Assembly (NCBI GenBank): GCA_035557635.1
Contig: DATMDR010000073.1
Coordinates: 1 to 17,530 of the forward strand
DNA from: VRUE01 sp035557635
Lineage (GTDB): Bacteria > Actinomycetota > Thermoleophilia > Solirubrobacterales > 70-9
Reading direction: 5' to 3'
Length of the DNA stretch: 17,530 nt
Shown here piece after piece: positions 1 to 8,610 of the stretch (position 1 is the first letter of the stretch; each line of letters opens with the position of its first letter). The notes beneath the pieces were generated by a model. It had not been told where the DNA came from. It searched no databases and saw only the letters and a list, made by a program, of their open reading frames with translations. The position numbers and the translations under genes were made by a program.

Positions 1-76
1 CGACGGCGGCCAGGCGACGCCGGACGGCGGCGAGAAGCTGCGGCCGCGCACCGGCCGCTCCTCGGCAGGCGGCTGA
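1..76 (+). CDS. C-terminal tail of an unidentified upstream gene (partial)
   Basis: Reading from base 2, an open frame runs to a TGA at 74-76 and encodes about 24 residues rich in Gly, Arg, Ser and Pro, ending in RSSAGG. Such a hydrophilic low-complexity end is typical of a disordered C-terminal tail. The body of the gene lies outside the window and I do not recognise the family. It points the same way as pcrA, with a 32-bp gap that holds the proposed pcrA promoter. Another frame is open across this short piece, so the reading is likely rather than certain. Confidence 0.4.
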   Translation, partial: DGGQATPDGGEKLRPRTGRSSAGG

Positions 77-94
77 GCCGGCCGCGCCCGCCTC

Positions 95-100
95 TATTCT
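95..100 (+). promoter_or_regulatory. -10 box (TATTCT), leaderless-type promoter of pcrA
   Basis: TATTCT fits the actinobacterial TANNNT -10 pattern and lies 8 nt before the pcrA ATG, so transcription would begin at or next to the start codon. The only SD-like run, GGAGG at 102-106, ends 2 nt before the ATG, which is too close to work well. No clear -35 box is visible. Confidence 0.5.
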
Positions 101-108
101 CGGAGGCG

Positions 109-2352
109 ATGCTGCAGACCGAGCCAGAGAGCGCCAGCACCGGCCTCGGCGCCCCTACCGAACCCGGCGCTGACCGCGCCGAGCGACTGCTTGCGGGCCC
201 CAACGAGCCCCAGCGTCAGGCGGTGCGGCACGGGGAGGGGCCGCTGCTCGTCCTCGCCGGCGCCGGCTCCGGCAAGACGCGGGTCCTCACCCACCGCATC
301 GCCTACCTGCTGGCAACCGACCAAGCGCGGCCGGGGGAGATCCTCGCGATCACCTTCACCAACAAGGCGGCAACCGAGATGCGCGAGCGGGTCGAGGCCT
401 TGGTTGGCCGCTCGGCGCGGGCGATGTGGGTAACCACCTTTCACTCGTCCTGCGCGCGGATGCTGCGCGCCGATGCGGAGCGCCTCGGCTACTCGCGCGG
501 CTTCACGATCTACGACGAGTCCGACTCGCTGCGGATGCTCAAGCGCTGCCTCAGAGAGCTGCAGGTCGACCCCAGACGCTACCCGCCGCGCTCGATCCGC
601 TCGCAGATCTCCGGCGCCAAGAACCAGCTGGTCGACGCGGACGCCTACGCCCAGGCGCAGGGCAGCGTCTTCGAGGAGACCGCGGCGGCGGTCTACGCGC
701 TCTACGAGAAGCGCATGCTGGCCGCCAATGCGATGGACTTCGACGACCTCCTCGTCCGCACAGTCAATGCGATGGAGCTCTTCGATGAGGTGCGCGACCG
801 CTGGCGCCGCGTCTTCAAGCACGTACTCGTCGACGAGTACCAGGACACCAACCACGCCCAGTACCGGCTACTGCAGCTGCTCACCGCCGAGCACGGCAAC
901 CTGATGGTCGTCGGCGACGCCGACCAGTCCGTCTACGGGTTCCGGCACGCCGACATCCGCAACATCCTCGATTTCGAGCGCGACTTCCCCGAGGCGGAGG
1001 TCGTGACGCTGGAGCAGAACTACCGCTCCACCCAGACGATCCTCTCCGCCGCCAACGCGGTGATCGAGCACAACCGCGACCGGCGGCCGAAGCAGCTCTG
1101 GACCGAGATCGCCGGCGGCGACCCGGTGCAGCTGAGCGAGCTGTCCGACGAGCAGGAGGAGTCGCGCTGGATCGCAGGTGAGATCGAGCGTCTCGCCGAG
1201 GAGGAGGACGTGCAGCGAAAGGACGTCGCCGTCTTCTACCGGACCAACGCGATGAGCCGGGTCCTGGAGGACACGCTCAATCGCTTCAACGTCCCCTATC
1301 AGGTGATCGGCGGGACGAAGTTCTACGAACGGGCCGAGGTCAAGGACGCGATCGCCTATCTCAGCCTGCTGGCCAATCCCTCCGACCAGGTCTCCTTCGC
1401 GCGCATCGTCAACTCGCCGCGACGGGGGATCGGCAACACCAGCCAGGGAAGGGTCGGCTCGCACGCCAACACCACGGGCCTCTCGATCTGGGAGGTTGCC
1501 GGCCGGGCCGAGGAGGTGCCAGGGCTGGGCGCGGCGGCGATCAAGGCGATCTCGCGCTTTCACGAGACGATGGAGGCCCTGCGCGAACGCGCCGAGGAAG
1601 AAGGGCCGGTGGCGGGACTGCTCGAGGCGGTGCTGAACGAGACCGGCTACCTGGAAGCGCTGTCCGCCGAGCGCACGGTCGAGGCCGAGGGTCGCGTCGA
1701 GAACCTCGAGGCCTTGGTCGCCGGCGCCGCCGAGTTCGACATCGAGCGCGAGACCGAGGGCGAGAGCGACGTCACCCCGCTCGAGGAGTACCTGCAGCAG
1801 GTCTCCCTCTTCTCCGAGCAGGACAACCTGCGCGAGGAAGAGTCGCTGGTCACCCTGATGACCCTCCACAACGCCAAGGGCCTCGAGTACGACACGGTCT
1901 TCGTGATCGGCTGCGAGGAGGGCTCCTTCCCGCACATGCGCGCCCTGGAAGAGGGCGGGGAAGAGGAGGAGCGACGCCTCTGTTACGTCGCCATCACCCG
2001 GGCCCGCCGGCGCCTCTACATGACCTGGGCGCGGGAGCGCCGCCTCTTCGGCCGCTCCGAGCGCAACCTGCCTTCCCGCTTCGTCGACGAGCTGCCGGCT
2101 GAGCTGACGGAGCGGCACTCGAGCGCCCCCGGCGGCGGGCTCGGGTGGCAGCCGGCGGAGTCCGGGTCCGCGGCCCCGGTCGATCCCGGCCCGGCGCTGG
2201 AGCTGCAGGTGGGCGACGATGTCGTCCACGCCAGCTTCGGCGACGGCGTGGTGACCGGTGTCGAGCCCGGCGGGATCGTCGTCGTCCGCTTCGCCGGCGA
2301 CGGCGTCGAGCGCAAGCTGATGGCCGACTACGCCCCGATCCGGAGGCGCTAG
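109..2352 (+). CDS. pcrA: UvrD/PcrA-type ATP-dependent 3'-5' DNA helicase
   Basis: SF1A helicase that unwinds DNA in repair and replication-fork rescue (747 aa, the usual PcrA/UvrD length). A disordered N-terminal extension of about 27 residues precedes the helicase core. Visible motifs: Walker A GAGSGKT (51-57, Lys56); TFTNKAATEM; the DEYQDTN Walker B box (242-248); DADQSVYGFRHA; the EQNYRST motif; TLHNAKGLEYDTVF; and the VAITRARRRL arginine motif. The final ~50 residues (VGDDVVHASFGDGVV onward) match the Tudor-like C-terminal domain of PcrA, which contacts RNA polymerase. The Q-motif region reads GPNEPQ where LN-xx-Q is usual, so the Leu is replaced by Pro. The ATG is preceded by a -10-like box rather than a usable SD. 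The stop lies 3 nt before folD, whose ribosome site lies inside the pcrA tail, so the two are probably co-transcribed. Confidence 0.95.
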   Translation: MLQTEPESASTGLGAPTEPGADRAERLLAGPNEPQRQAVRHGEGPLLVLAGAGSGKTRVLTHRIAYLLATDQARPGEILAITFTNKAATEMRERVEALVGRSARAMWVTTFHSSCARMLRADAERLGYSRGFTIYDESDSLRMLKRCLRELQVDPRRYPPRSIRSQISGAKNQLVDADAYAQAQGSVFEETAAAVYALYEKRMLAANAMDFDDLLVRTVNAMELFDEVRDRWRRVFKHVLVDEYQDTNHAQYRLLQLLTAEHGNLMVVGDADQSVYGFRHADIRNILDFERDFPEAEVVTLEQNYRSTQTILSAANAVIEHNRDRRPKQLWTEIAGGDPVQLSELSDEQEESRWIAGEIERLAEEEDVQRKDVAVFYRTNAMSRVLEDTLNRFNVPYQVIGGTKFYERAEVKDAIAYLSLLANPSDQVSFARIVNSPRRGIGNTSQGRVGSHANTTGLSIWEVAGRAEEVPGLGAAAIKAISRFHETMEALRERAEEEGPVAGLLEAVLNETGYLEALSAERTVEAEGRVENLEALVAGAAEFDIERETEGESDVTPLEEYLQQVSLFSEQDNLREEESLVTLMTLHNAKGLEYDTVFVIGCEEGSFPHMRALEEGGEEEERRLCYVAITRARRRLYMTWARERRLFGRSERNLPSRFVDELPAELTERHSSAPGGGLGWQPAESGSAAPVDPGPALELQVGDDVVHASFGDGVVTGVEPGGIVVVRFAGDGVERKLMADYAPIRRR

Positions 2353-2355
2353 GAC

Positions 2356-3207
2356 TTGGCCGCTCGATTAATTGACGGCAAGGCGGTCGGCGCCGCGGTG
2401 CGCGAACGGGTCGCCGGCGAAGTCGCCGCATACGAGGCCGAGGCCGGCCGCGTCCCGGTCCTCGCCACGGTGATCGTCGGCGACGACCCGGCCTCCGAGA
2501 TCTACATCCGCAACAAGCACAAAGCCTGCGAGGAAGCCGGGATGGGTTCCGTCCACCACGGGCTGGCGGCGGACACCGGCGAAGAGGAGCTGCTGGAGCT
2601 GGTGGAGGGGCTCGGTCGCGACCCCGAGGTCGACGGGATCCTCGTGCAGCTGCCGCTGCCGGGAGACCTCGATCCCGACCGTGTCGTCGCCGCGATCGAC
2701 CCTGGCAAGGACGTCGACGGCCTGACTCCCGTCAACGCGGGCCTGCTCGCCCACGGCATGCCGGGGCTCGTCCCCTGCACCCCGGTGGGCGTAATGGAGC
2801 TGTTGCGCCACGAGGGAGTCGAGCTGGAGGGTGCCGAGGCGGTCGTGGTCGGCCGCTCGAAGCTGGTCGGCGTGCCGGTGGCGCGGCTGCTGCTGGCGGC
2901 GAACGCGACGGTCACCGTCTGCCACTCGCGCACCCGCGACCTGGATGCCGTCTGCGCGCGCGCAGACGTTCTCGTGGCCGCGGTGGGTGTGCCGCGGCTG
3001 CTCGGCGCCGCCGCGGTCAAGCCGGGGGCGGTGGTGATCGACGTCGGCATGAACAGGACCGAGGACGGTCTCTACGGCGACGTCGACTTCGAGGCGGCGG
3101 CGGAGATCGCCGCCGCGATCACCCCTGTGCCGGGTGGGGTCGGGCCGATGACGATCGCGATGCTGCTCGCCAACACGCTCGCCGCCGCCCGCACGCGTCT
3201 GGCCTAG
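2356..3207 (+). CDS. folD: FolD: methylenetetrahydrofolate dehydrogenase / cyclohydrolase
   Basis: Bifunctional cytosolic enzyme interconverting 5,10-methylene-THF, 5,10-methenyl-THF and 10-formyl-THF (NADP-linked) for purine and formyl-Met-tRNA synthesis. Its 283 aa are normal for the family. Catalytic Tyr50 and Lys54 lie in YIRNK. DGILVQLPLPG (93-103), the KDVDG loop with Asp121, PCTPVGV (140-146), the nucleotide-binding GRSKLVGVP (166-174), VIDVGMNR (227-234) and the C-terminal PGGVGPMTIAMLL (259-271) are all present. The start is TTG, 3 nt after the pcrA stop. It is chosen because GGAGG at 2342-2346 sits 9 nt upstream and the protein begins with the usual ARLIDGKA. No separate promoter is visible, so expression probably depends on pcrA. 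Confidence 0.96.
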   Translation: MAARLIDGKAVGAAVRERVAGEVAAYEAEAGRVPVLATVIVGDDPASEIYIRNKHKACEEAGMGSVHHGLAADTGEEELLELVEGLGRDPEVDGILVQLPLPGDLDPDRVVAAIDPGKDVDGLTPVNAGLLAHGMPGLVPCTPVGVMELLRHEGVELEGAEAVVVGRSKLVGVPVARLLLAANATVTVCHSRTRDLDAVCARADVLVAAVGVPRLLGAAAVKPGAVVIDVGMNRTEDGLYGDVDFEAAAEIAAAITPVPGGVGPMTIAMLLANTLAAARTRLA

Positions 3208-3280
3208 CCTTCCGCGTTTTTCCGCCTTGCAGCGGGTGTAGGGTCGGCAAGACCCGCAGTCGCCGAGGAGGGAAGCCCAG

Positions 3281-3928
3281 ATGGACGCACTTGACAGGTT
3301 GAGCACGGGGGAGAAGATCGCCGGCGTCTCGGCGATCCTGCTCTTCGTATTCATGTTCTTCGACTGGTTCGGGGTCGAGGTCTCGGGTGTGGCCGGCTTC
3401 TCGGGCAGCGTCGGCGAGGGCGGCAACGCCTGGGACGCCCTCGACCTGATCCCGATCGTCCTGATGATCGCGATCATCACCACCCTGGCGATGACGGCGC
3501 TCCGGCTCACCGACTCGACGTTCGAGCCGGCTATCCCGATGAGCGTCGTGGTCACCGTCCTCGGCGCGATCTCCGTCCTGCTCGTCCTCTACCGCATCAT
3601 CGACCCGCCCAGCATCGGCGAGTTCCCGGGCATCGAGGTCGACGTCACGCGGAAGCTCGGGATCTTCCTCGGCCTGCTCGCGGCCGGCGGGATCGCCTAC
3701 GGCGGCTACAGGACGATGCAGGAGGAAGGCGCCACCTTCGGCGACACGGCAGACCGCCTCGGCGGCGGTGGTGGAGCCGGTCCCGGTGGCCCAGGTGATA
3801 GTGGTCCAAGCGGCGGCCCACCCCCGCCACCCCCGCCTCCCTCCTCATCAACGCCTCCACCACCACCCGGGCACCAGCCCCCACCACCATCCCAGCAACC
3901 GCCGCCTCCGCCACCTCCCAGCGGCTGA
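3281..3928 (+). CDS. four-helix membrane protein with Gly/Pro-rich tail, function unknown
   Basis: A 215-aa protein. Four hydrophobic segments lie at about residues 12-30, 56-74, 86-106 and 126-143. A Gly-rich linker follows (161-179), then a tail of poly-Pro runs at 180-187 (eight Pro), 192-196, 200-203 and 207-213. The N-terminus begins with an amphipathic LDRLSTGEKI stretch. I recall similar starts in small membrane proteins of Solirubrobacter relatives but cannot name a function. The tail would be cytoplasmic if the N-terminus is, and could bind SH3/WW-like partners or simply be disordered. GAGGAGGG (about 3265-3272) is a good ribosome site 8 nt before the ATG. A small stem-loop GGGTC-GGCAA-GACCC (3241-3255) lies in the leader. 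The long poly-Pro runs should make translation dependent on elongation factor P. Confidence 0.85.
   Translation: MDALDRLSTGEKIAGVSAILLFVFMFFDWFGVEVSGVAGFSGSVGEGGNAWDALDLIPIVLMIAIITTLAMTALRLTDSTFEPAIPMSVVVTVLGAISVLLVLYRIIDPPSIGEFPGIEVDVTRKLGIFLGLLAAGGIAYGGYRTMQEEGATFGDTADRLGGGGGAGPGGPGDSGPSGGPPPPPPPPSSSTPPPPPGHQPPPPSQQPPPPPPPSG
3766..3925 (+). repeat. low-complexity Gly/Pro-coding tract
   Basis: About 160 bp of GGT/GGC- and then CCA/CCG/CCT-rich sequence encodes the disordered tail of the membrane protein. It is prone to length change between strains and creates long spurious reading frames on both strands. Confidence 0.75.
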
Positions 3929-3962
3929 GGATCAACGGGCTTTAGCTGCGGCGCTTCCGTGT

Positions 3963-4076
3963 GGGGAGGTCGTAGGTGGGGGTGAAGCGTCTTGTACTTT
4001 TTCGGCCAAGCGGCTCGCGGACAGCCACCCTCGCTCTCCGAAAAAGTTAAGCGAAACCCCCGCCTACGACCTCCCC
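3963..4076. repeat. long imperfect inverted repeat between convergent genes (possible bidirectional terminator)
   Basis: The outer arms are 3963-3983 and 4056-4076, 21 bases each with 20 of 21 complementary. A perfect inner 10-bp pair, ACTTTTTCGG (3996-4005) and CCGAAAAAGT (4038-4047), lies inside, and the segments between the two pairs are also partly complementary. The right arm lies in the 3' end of the GMC oxidoreductase gene and encodes its last residues (EVVGGGFA). The left arm lies in the intergenic space as an inverted near-copy of that end. A terminator for both converging transcripts is the simplest role. A duplicated gene end or a small palindromic element are alternatives. Confidence 0.65.
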
Positions 4077-5912
4077 CTCCGCAATCCCCGCAGCAACCCG
4101 CTTGGCGAACGCGATGATGGTCATCATCGGGTTGACGCCGACGGCACCAGGGAAGAGCGAGGCGTCGGCGACGTAGAGGCCGGCGACGCCGTTGACCGAG
4201 CCGTCGGCGGCGCACACGCCTTCGCGCGGATCGGCCGCGATCCGCGCGGTTCCCAGCGGGTGGAAGGCCTCGAGGCGCAGCTCTGACGGCTTGAAGTCCG
4301 TCGCCTCGAACTCGGCCAGCTGGTTGGGCTTCAGCACCCCGGCCCGGGCGATGTTGGGGTAGACCTCGGTGGCGCCGGCGGCGAAGTGGACTTCGGCTGC
4401 GCGGGCGATGCCGAAGGTGAGCGCCTCGGTGTCCTCGGACCTGAGCTTGTAGGACGCCCGCAGCAAGCCGTCGCGGGCGACGCCGACCTGGCCCGTGGAG
4501 AGGTCCTGCAGCTGGACCCCGATCGAGCCGACCTGGCCGAAGCCGAGCATCGCTTCCTGGTGCTCGCGCCCGGTGCCCTGCAGCCAGGCGCCGCCGAAGG
4601 GCAGCGGGGTGAAGGTCGCCTCGAGCAGGACCCGCTCGGGCTCCCACTCGTCGACGTAGTAGCTCTGCATCACGCCCTCCCAGCCCCGCACCTCCTCCTC
4701 ATAGCGCGCCCCGACCCAGCAGGCGGGGTGGATGTGGAGGTTGCGCCCGACCTGGTCGCCGCCAAGGCCGGAGCGCAGCAGCAGCTCCGGCGTTCCCAGC
4801 GCGCCGCCGGCGACGATCGTGGCGCGGCGGGCGCGCACGGTGTAGGGGGCGCGGTGGCCGTTGCTCTCGGCGGGGCCGCTGACCACGCAGCTCACACCGG
4901 CTGCACGCCCGTCCTCGACCAGGACCCGGCGCGCTTCGACCCCGGCCCGGATCCGGGCGCCCGCGGCGACGGCACGCGGCAGGTAGCTGACGTTCATGCC
5001 TCGCTTGGCGTCGAGCTTGCAGCCGTAGGGGCAGGAGCTGCACTGAACGCAGTCGCCGGCGTTGCGGGAGATCGGCCCGCCCGAGACGCCCAGCGCCGCC
5101 GCGCCCTCCATCGCCAGCTGGCCGTTGCGGCCCATTCGCTCGGGGTCGAGCGGGGTGACCCGCAGGAACTCCTCCGCCTCGGCGAAGTCGGGAGCGAGGT
5201 CGGACGCCCACTCGATGCCGAAGCGCCGCTGCCATTCCTCCAGCGTCGGCTCGGGGGCGCGGAAGCAGGTGCCCGAGTTGATCACCGTCGTGCCGCCGAC
5301 GGTGCGCGCGACCGGCACCGGGATCGGCGGGCGGCCTTCGGCGATCGTCAGCCCGGCGTCGCGATAGAGCGAGGCGATCGCCTCGAGCGGATCGCTCGGG
5401 TAGCTGTCGCGGTCGTAGCTGCCGCCCGCCTCGAGCACGATCACGTCGAGGCCCGCCTCGGCCAGCGTCGTCGCTGCCGCGGCGCCGCCGGCACCGGAGC
5501 CGACGATCACCACGTCGCATTCCTCGCCGCCCTCGGGCGGGGTCGTGTCTCCAAGCGAGCCGGTCGGTGCCGGCAGCGAGCCATCAGCGAGGCGGCAGCT
5601 GGTCTCGACGCCGATCCGCTCCTCGACCTCCGGCAGCACCGTGTAGCCGAGGGTGGAGAAGAGCTTGGCCATCACCAGCAGCTCGTGGTAGAGGCTGAAG
5701 CGCGAGCGCTCCATGTGGCGCAGGAAGTCTTCGCGGGCGCCGAGGTCGAGGCGGCTGAAGCGCCAGGGGAACGGCAGTAGGTTGAAGAGCCGCAGCGCCA
5801 GCTTGAGGCGGGTGAGGACGCGAGGCGAGACGGACTTGAGGAGCTCGGCGACCCGTCCGGAGACGTCGACCTCCCTCTCTGCCGCAGGCAGCCCGTCGAC
5901 GCCGGGGGCCAT
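4047..5912 (-). CDS. GMC-family FAD-dependent oxidoreductase (alcohol oxidase / cholesterol-oxidase-like)
   Basis: A flavoenzyme predicted to oxidise an alcohol or sterol-like hydroxyl group; the substrate cannot be read from sequence. The 621 residues hold a helical N-terminal region (about 1-110) as in long-chain alcohol oxidases. The FAD-binding GSGAGG follows (138-143), with LEAGG at 160-164. Next come the GMC segment VGGTTVINSGTCFR (205-218), a Cys cluster CVQCSSCPYGC (288-298), and the C-terminal GMC domain with catalytic His551 in HPLGTAR and Asn594 in NPMMTI. VADASLFP (581-588) is also typical. The start is uncertain. The 60 bases before the ATG, in frame, encode LSAAEQRTLSAICEA, which looks like the normal N-terminus of this family. 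They contain only a CTG (5931-5933) as a possible start and are preceded directly by the in-frame TGA of the upstream gene. Confidence 0.88.
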   Translation of the reverse strand: MAPGVDGLPAAEREVDVSGRVAELLKSVSPRVLTRLKLALRLFNLLPFPWRFSRLDLGAREDFLRHMERSRFSLYHELLVMAKLFSTLGYTVLPEVEERIGVETSCRLADGSLPAPTGSLGDTTPPEGGEECDVVIVGSGAGGAAAATTLAEAGLDVIVLEAGGSYDRDSYPSDPLEAIASLYRDAGLTIAEGRPPIPVPVARTVGGTTVINSGTCFRAPEPTLEEWQRRFGIEWASDLAPDFAEAEEFLRVTPLDPERMGRNGQLAMEGAAALGVSGGPISRNAGDCVQCSSCPYGCKLDAKRGMNVSYLPRAVAAGARIRAGVEARRVLVEDGRAAGVSCVVSGPAESNGHRAPYTVRARRATIVAGGALGTPELLLRSGLGGDQVGRNLHIHPACWVGARYEEEVRGWEGVMQSYYVDEWEPERVLLEATFTPLPFGGAWLQGTGREHQEAMLGFGQVGSIGVQLQDLSTGQVGVARDGLLRASYKLRSEDTEALTFGIARAAEVHFAAGATEVYPNIARAGVLKPNQLAEFEATDFKPSELRLEAFHPLGTARIAADPREGVCAADGSVNGVAGLYVADASLFPGAVGVNPMMTIIAFAKRVAAGIAEGEVVGGGFA

Positions 5913-5972
5913 CGCCTCGCAGATCGCGCTCAGGGTGCGCTGCTCGGCGGCCGATAGCCCCGGCGCGCTCCT

Positions 5973-6416
5973 TCAGCCGGGTGCTGCCGGGCTGCCGGCC
6001 CGGCCGGCCAGCGACCAGAGCCAGAGCGCGGTCAGCGTCAGGAAGCCGTCGACGAGGAAGTTGAGCAGGTAGGCGAAGACGTCTTCGTCGAAGAGGTAGA
6101 AGCCGAGCGAGGCGAGCGAGGATGCCGCCTTGCCGGCGGCGAGCACCAGCAGCAGCGGGCGGTAGCGGACGACGTCGGCCTGCACGACCAGGCAGATGCC
6201 GGTGATCACCACCATGTAGGCGAAGCCGAGCGCCAGCCACAGCTGCTGGGTGGTCTCGGGCGCCTCGGTGAAGCCGCCGATCGAGTCGCCGAGATCCGAG
6301 ATCGCCCCGAGGACGCCGTCGGGCATCGCGATGAAGAGGAGGCCAACCAGCGCGAAGCTGGCGGCGAGGAGCCGCAGGCTGAGGACGACGAAGTGCTCTG
6401 CCGCTGCTCCCTGCAT
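5973..6416 (-). CDS. small four-helix membrane protein, function unknown
   Basis: A 147-aa protein starting MQGAAAEHF. Four hydrophobic helices lie at about residues 9-30, 59-79, 85-106 and 109-134, and a short Gly/Pro/Ala tail follows. The frame is open further upstream to 6575, but that extension is polar, overlaps the divergent gene and lacks coding character, so the ATG at 6414-6416 is preferred. No SD is present; a -10-like TATTGT lies 9 nt upstream. The TGA stop is in the same frame as the downstream GMC oxidoreductase and only 60 nt before its annotated ATG, so the two are very likely one operon. Pairing suggests a membrane partner or electron-transfer link for the oxidoreductase, but that is inference. 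I do not recognise the family. Confidence 0.75.
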   Translation of the reverse strand: MQGAAAEHFVVLSLRLLAASFALVGLLFIAMPDGVLGAISDLGDSIGGFTEAPETTQQLWLALGFAYMVVITGICLVVQADVVRYRPLLLVLAAGKAASSLASLGFYLFDEDVFAYLLNFLVDGFLTLTALWLWSLAGRAGSPAAPG

Positions 6417-6425
6417 TGCCGCGGG

Positions 6426-6431
6426 ACAATA
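6426..6431 (-). promoter_or_regulatory. -10 box (TATTGT) for the membrane protein/GMC operon
   Basis: On the minus strand TATTGT lies 9 nt before the ATG at 6416, consistent with a leaderless or very short-leader transcript. No -35 element or SD is evident. It shares a 67-bp divergent intergenic region with the promoter of the secreted-protein gene. Confidence 0.45.
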
Positions 6432-6471
6432 ACTGGCTAGGCAGCCAGGCGGGTTGGCGAGAAGCCGCTGA

Positions 6472-6477
6472 TACCTT
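6472..6477 (+). promoter_or_regulatory. -10 box (TACCTT) for the secreted-protein gene
   Basis: TACCTT fits TANNNT and lies 6 nt before the ATG at 6484, so the mRNA would start at the start codon. No SD-like sequence precedes the ATG and no convincing -35 box is seen. Confidence 0.45.
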
Positions 6478-6483
6478 GACTTC

Positions 6484-6870
6484 ATGGTGCGGCTGAAGCA
6501 GCTCGCGACCCTGATCGCGACGTGTGCGACCCTCGTCGCGGCCGTGCCCGCCGCTTCTGCGGACGTGATCCACACCTACGCCGTAACCCTGTCGATCAGC
6601 GTCGATCGCGCCGCGGGCAAGCTCAGCGGCGCGATCTCCTCGGACGCCCCGTCGGAGTTCTGCGACTCGAGCACGGTGCGCGTAAGGCAGGCGATGCCGG
6701 GAAAGGACAAGGTCGTGGCGCGGGTCTTCCCGACCAACGGCGAATGGCGCCTGAAATCGTTCCCCGCGATCCGGGGCAAACGCGTCTATGCCGAAGTGCT
6801 GACTTATGAGCTACCGCAGCGCCCGGTGATGTGCCTCGGCGCCCACTCGCGCGCCGTCACCGCGCCGTAG
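6484..6870 (+). CDS. secreted hypothetical protein with signal peptide
   Basis: A 128-aa protein. The N-terminus is a classical Sec signal: basic MVRLKQ, a hydrophobic core (about 7-22) and a probable cleavage after AASA near residue 26. The mature part of about 100 residues is mostly beta-strand-like in pattern. It contains two Cys (in SEFCDS and VMCLG) that could form a disulfide outside the cell, which suggests a small Ig-like or beta-sandwich fold. I do not recognise a family and give no function. It lies upstream of gatC with a 10-nt gap, but gatC appears to have its own promoter overlapping this gene's stop codon, so the two are probably separate units. Confidence 0.7.
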   Translation: MVRLKQLATLIATCATLVAAVPAASADVIHTYAVTLSISVDRAAGKLSGAISSDAPSEFCDSSTVRVRQAMPGKDKVVARVFPTNGEWRLKSFPAIRGKRVYAEVLTYELPQRPVMCLGAHSRAVTAP

Positions 6871-6873
6871 AAT
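6868..6873 (+). promoter_or_regulatory. -10 box (TAGAAT) of the gatCAB operon, overlapping the upstream stop codon
   Basis: TAGAAT matches the consensus TATAAT at five of six positions and lies 7 nt before the gatC GTG. The TAG at 6868-6870 is also the stop codon of the preceding secreted-protein gene. No SD precedes the GTG, so gatC is a good candidate for leaderless translation. A -35 box is not evident. Confidence 0.6.
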
Positions 6874-6880
6874 CGCGCCC

Positions 6881-7170
6881 GTGATCGAGCGGGAGCAGGT
6901 TCTCCATGTCGCCAAGCTGGCTCGCCTACGCCTCGATGAGGCCGAGGTGGAGAGGATGGCGGGTGAGCTGTCGGGGATCCTCGACCACGTCGACCGGATC
7001 GCCGCGCTCGACCTCGAGGGCGTGCCGCCGACCTCGCACGTGGTCGAGCTGGAGAACGTGCTCAGGGCCGATAAGCCACGGCCCAGCTGGCCCAAGGACG
7101 TGGTTCTGGAGCAGGCTCCGGACCCGGATGAGGGGGCGTTCCGGGTTCCCTCGCCGCAGGCCGAAGCCTG

Positions 7171-7171
<1 letters not shown>
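6881..7171 (+). CDS. gatC: GatC, Asp/Glu-tRNA amidotransferase subunit C
   Basis: The small subunit that wraps around and stabilises the GatA-GatB interface in the heterotrimeric tRNA-dependent amidotransferase. Its 96 aa are the normal length. The helical N-terminal half carries the family pattern VLHVAKLARLRLDEAEVERM and GILDHVDRIAALDLEGVPPTSH. The C-terminal half has VLRADKPRPSW and a typical ending (GAFRVPSP). The start is GTG at 6881, chosen because the family begins just before the VLHVAKLARL helix and a -10 box lies immediately upstream. The TGA stop overlaps the gatA ATG by one base (TGATG at 7169-7173), so GatC and GatA synthesis should be translationally coupled. Confidence 0.96.

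Positions 7172-8602
<1,431 letters not shown>

Positions 8603-8610
<8 letters not shown>

Noticed and set aside
868..2229. Long minus-strand open frame opposite pcrA
   Set aside because: It is the antisense of conserved helicase motifs, with no recognisable domain or start signal.
3208..3280. Intrinsic terminator after folD
   Set aside because: The stem GGGTC/GACCC at 3241-3255 is short and not followed by a T-run; the T-run at 3217-3221 lies before it. It is better regarded as leader structure of the next gene.
4386..5780. Long plus-strand open frame opposite the GMC oxidoreductase
   Set aside because: It is an antisense shadow of GC-rich codons: rich in Arg, Ala and Gly, with no motifs, while the minus strand carries a complete GMC signature.
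6417..6575. N-terminal extension of the small membrane protein to 6575
   Set aside because: It would be antisense to the signal-peptide region of the divergent gene and shows no helix or motif. A -10 box lies just before the internal ATG.
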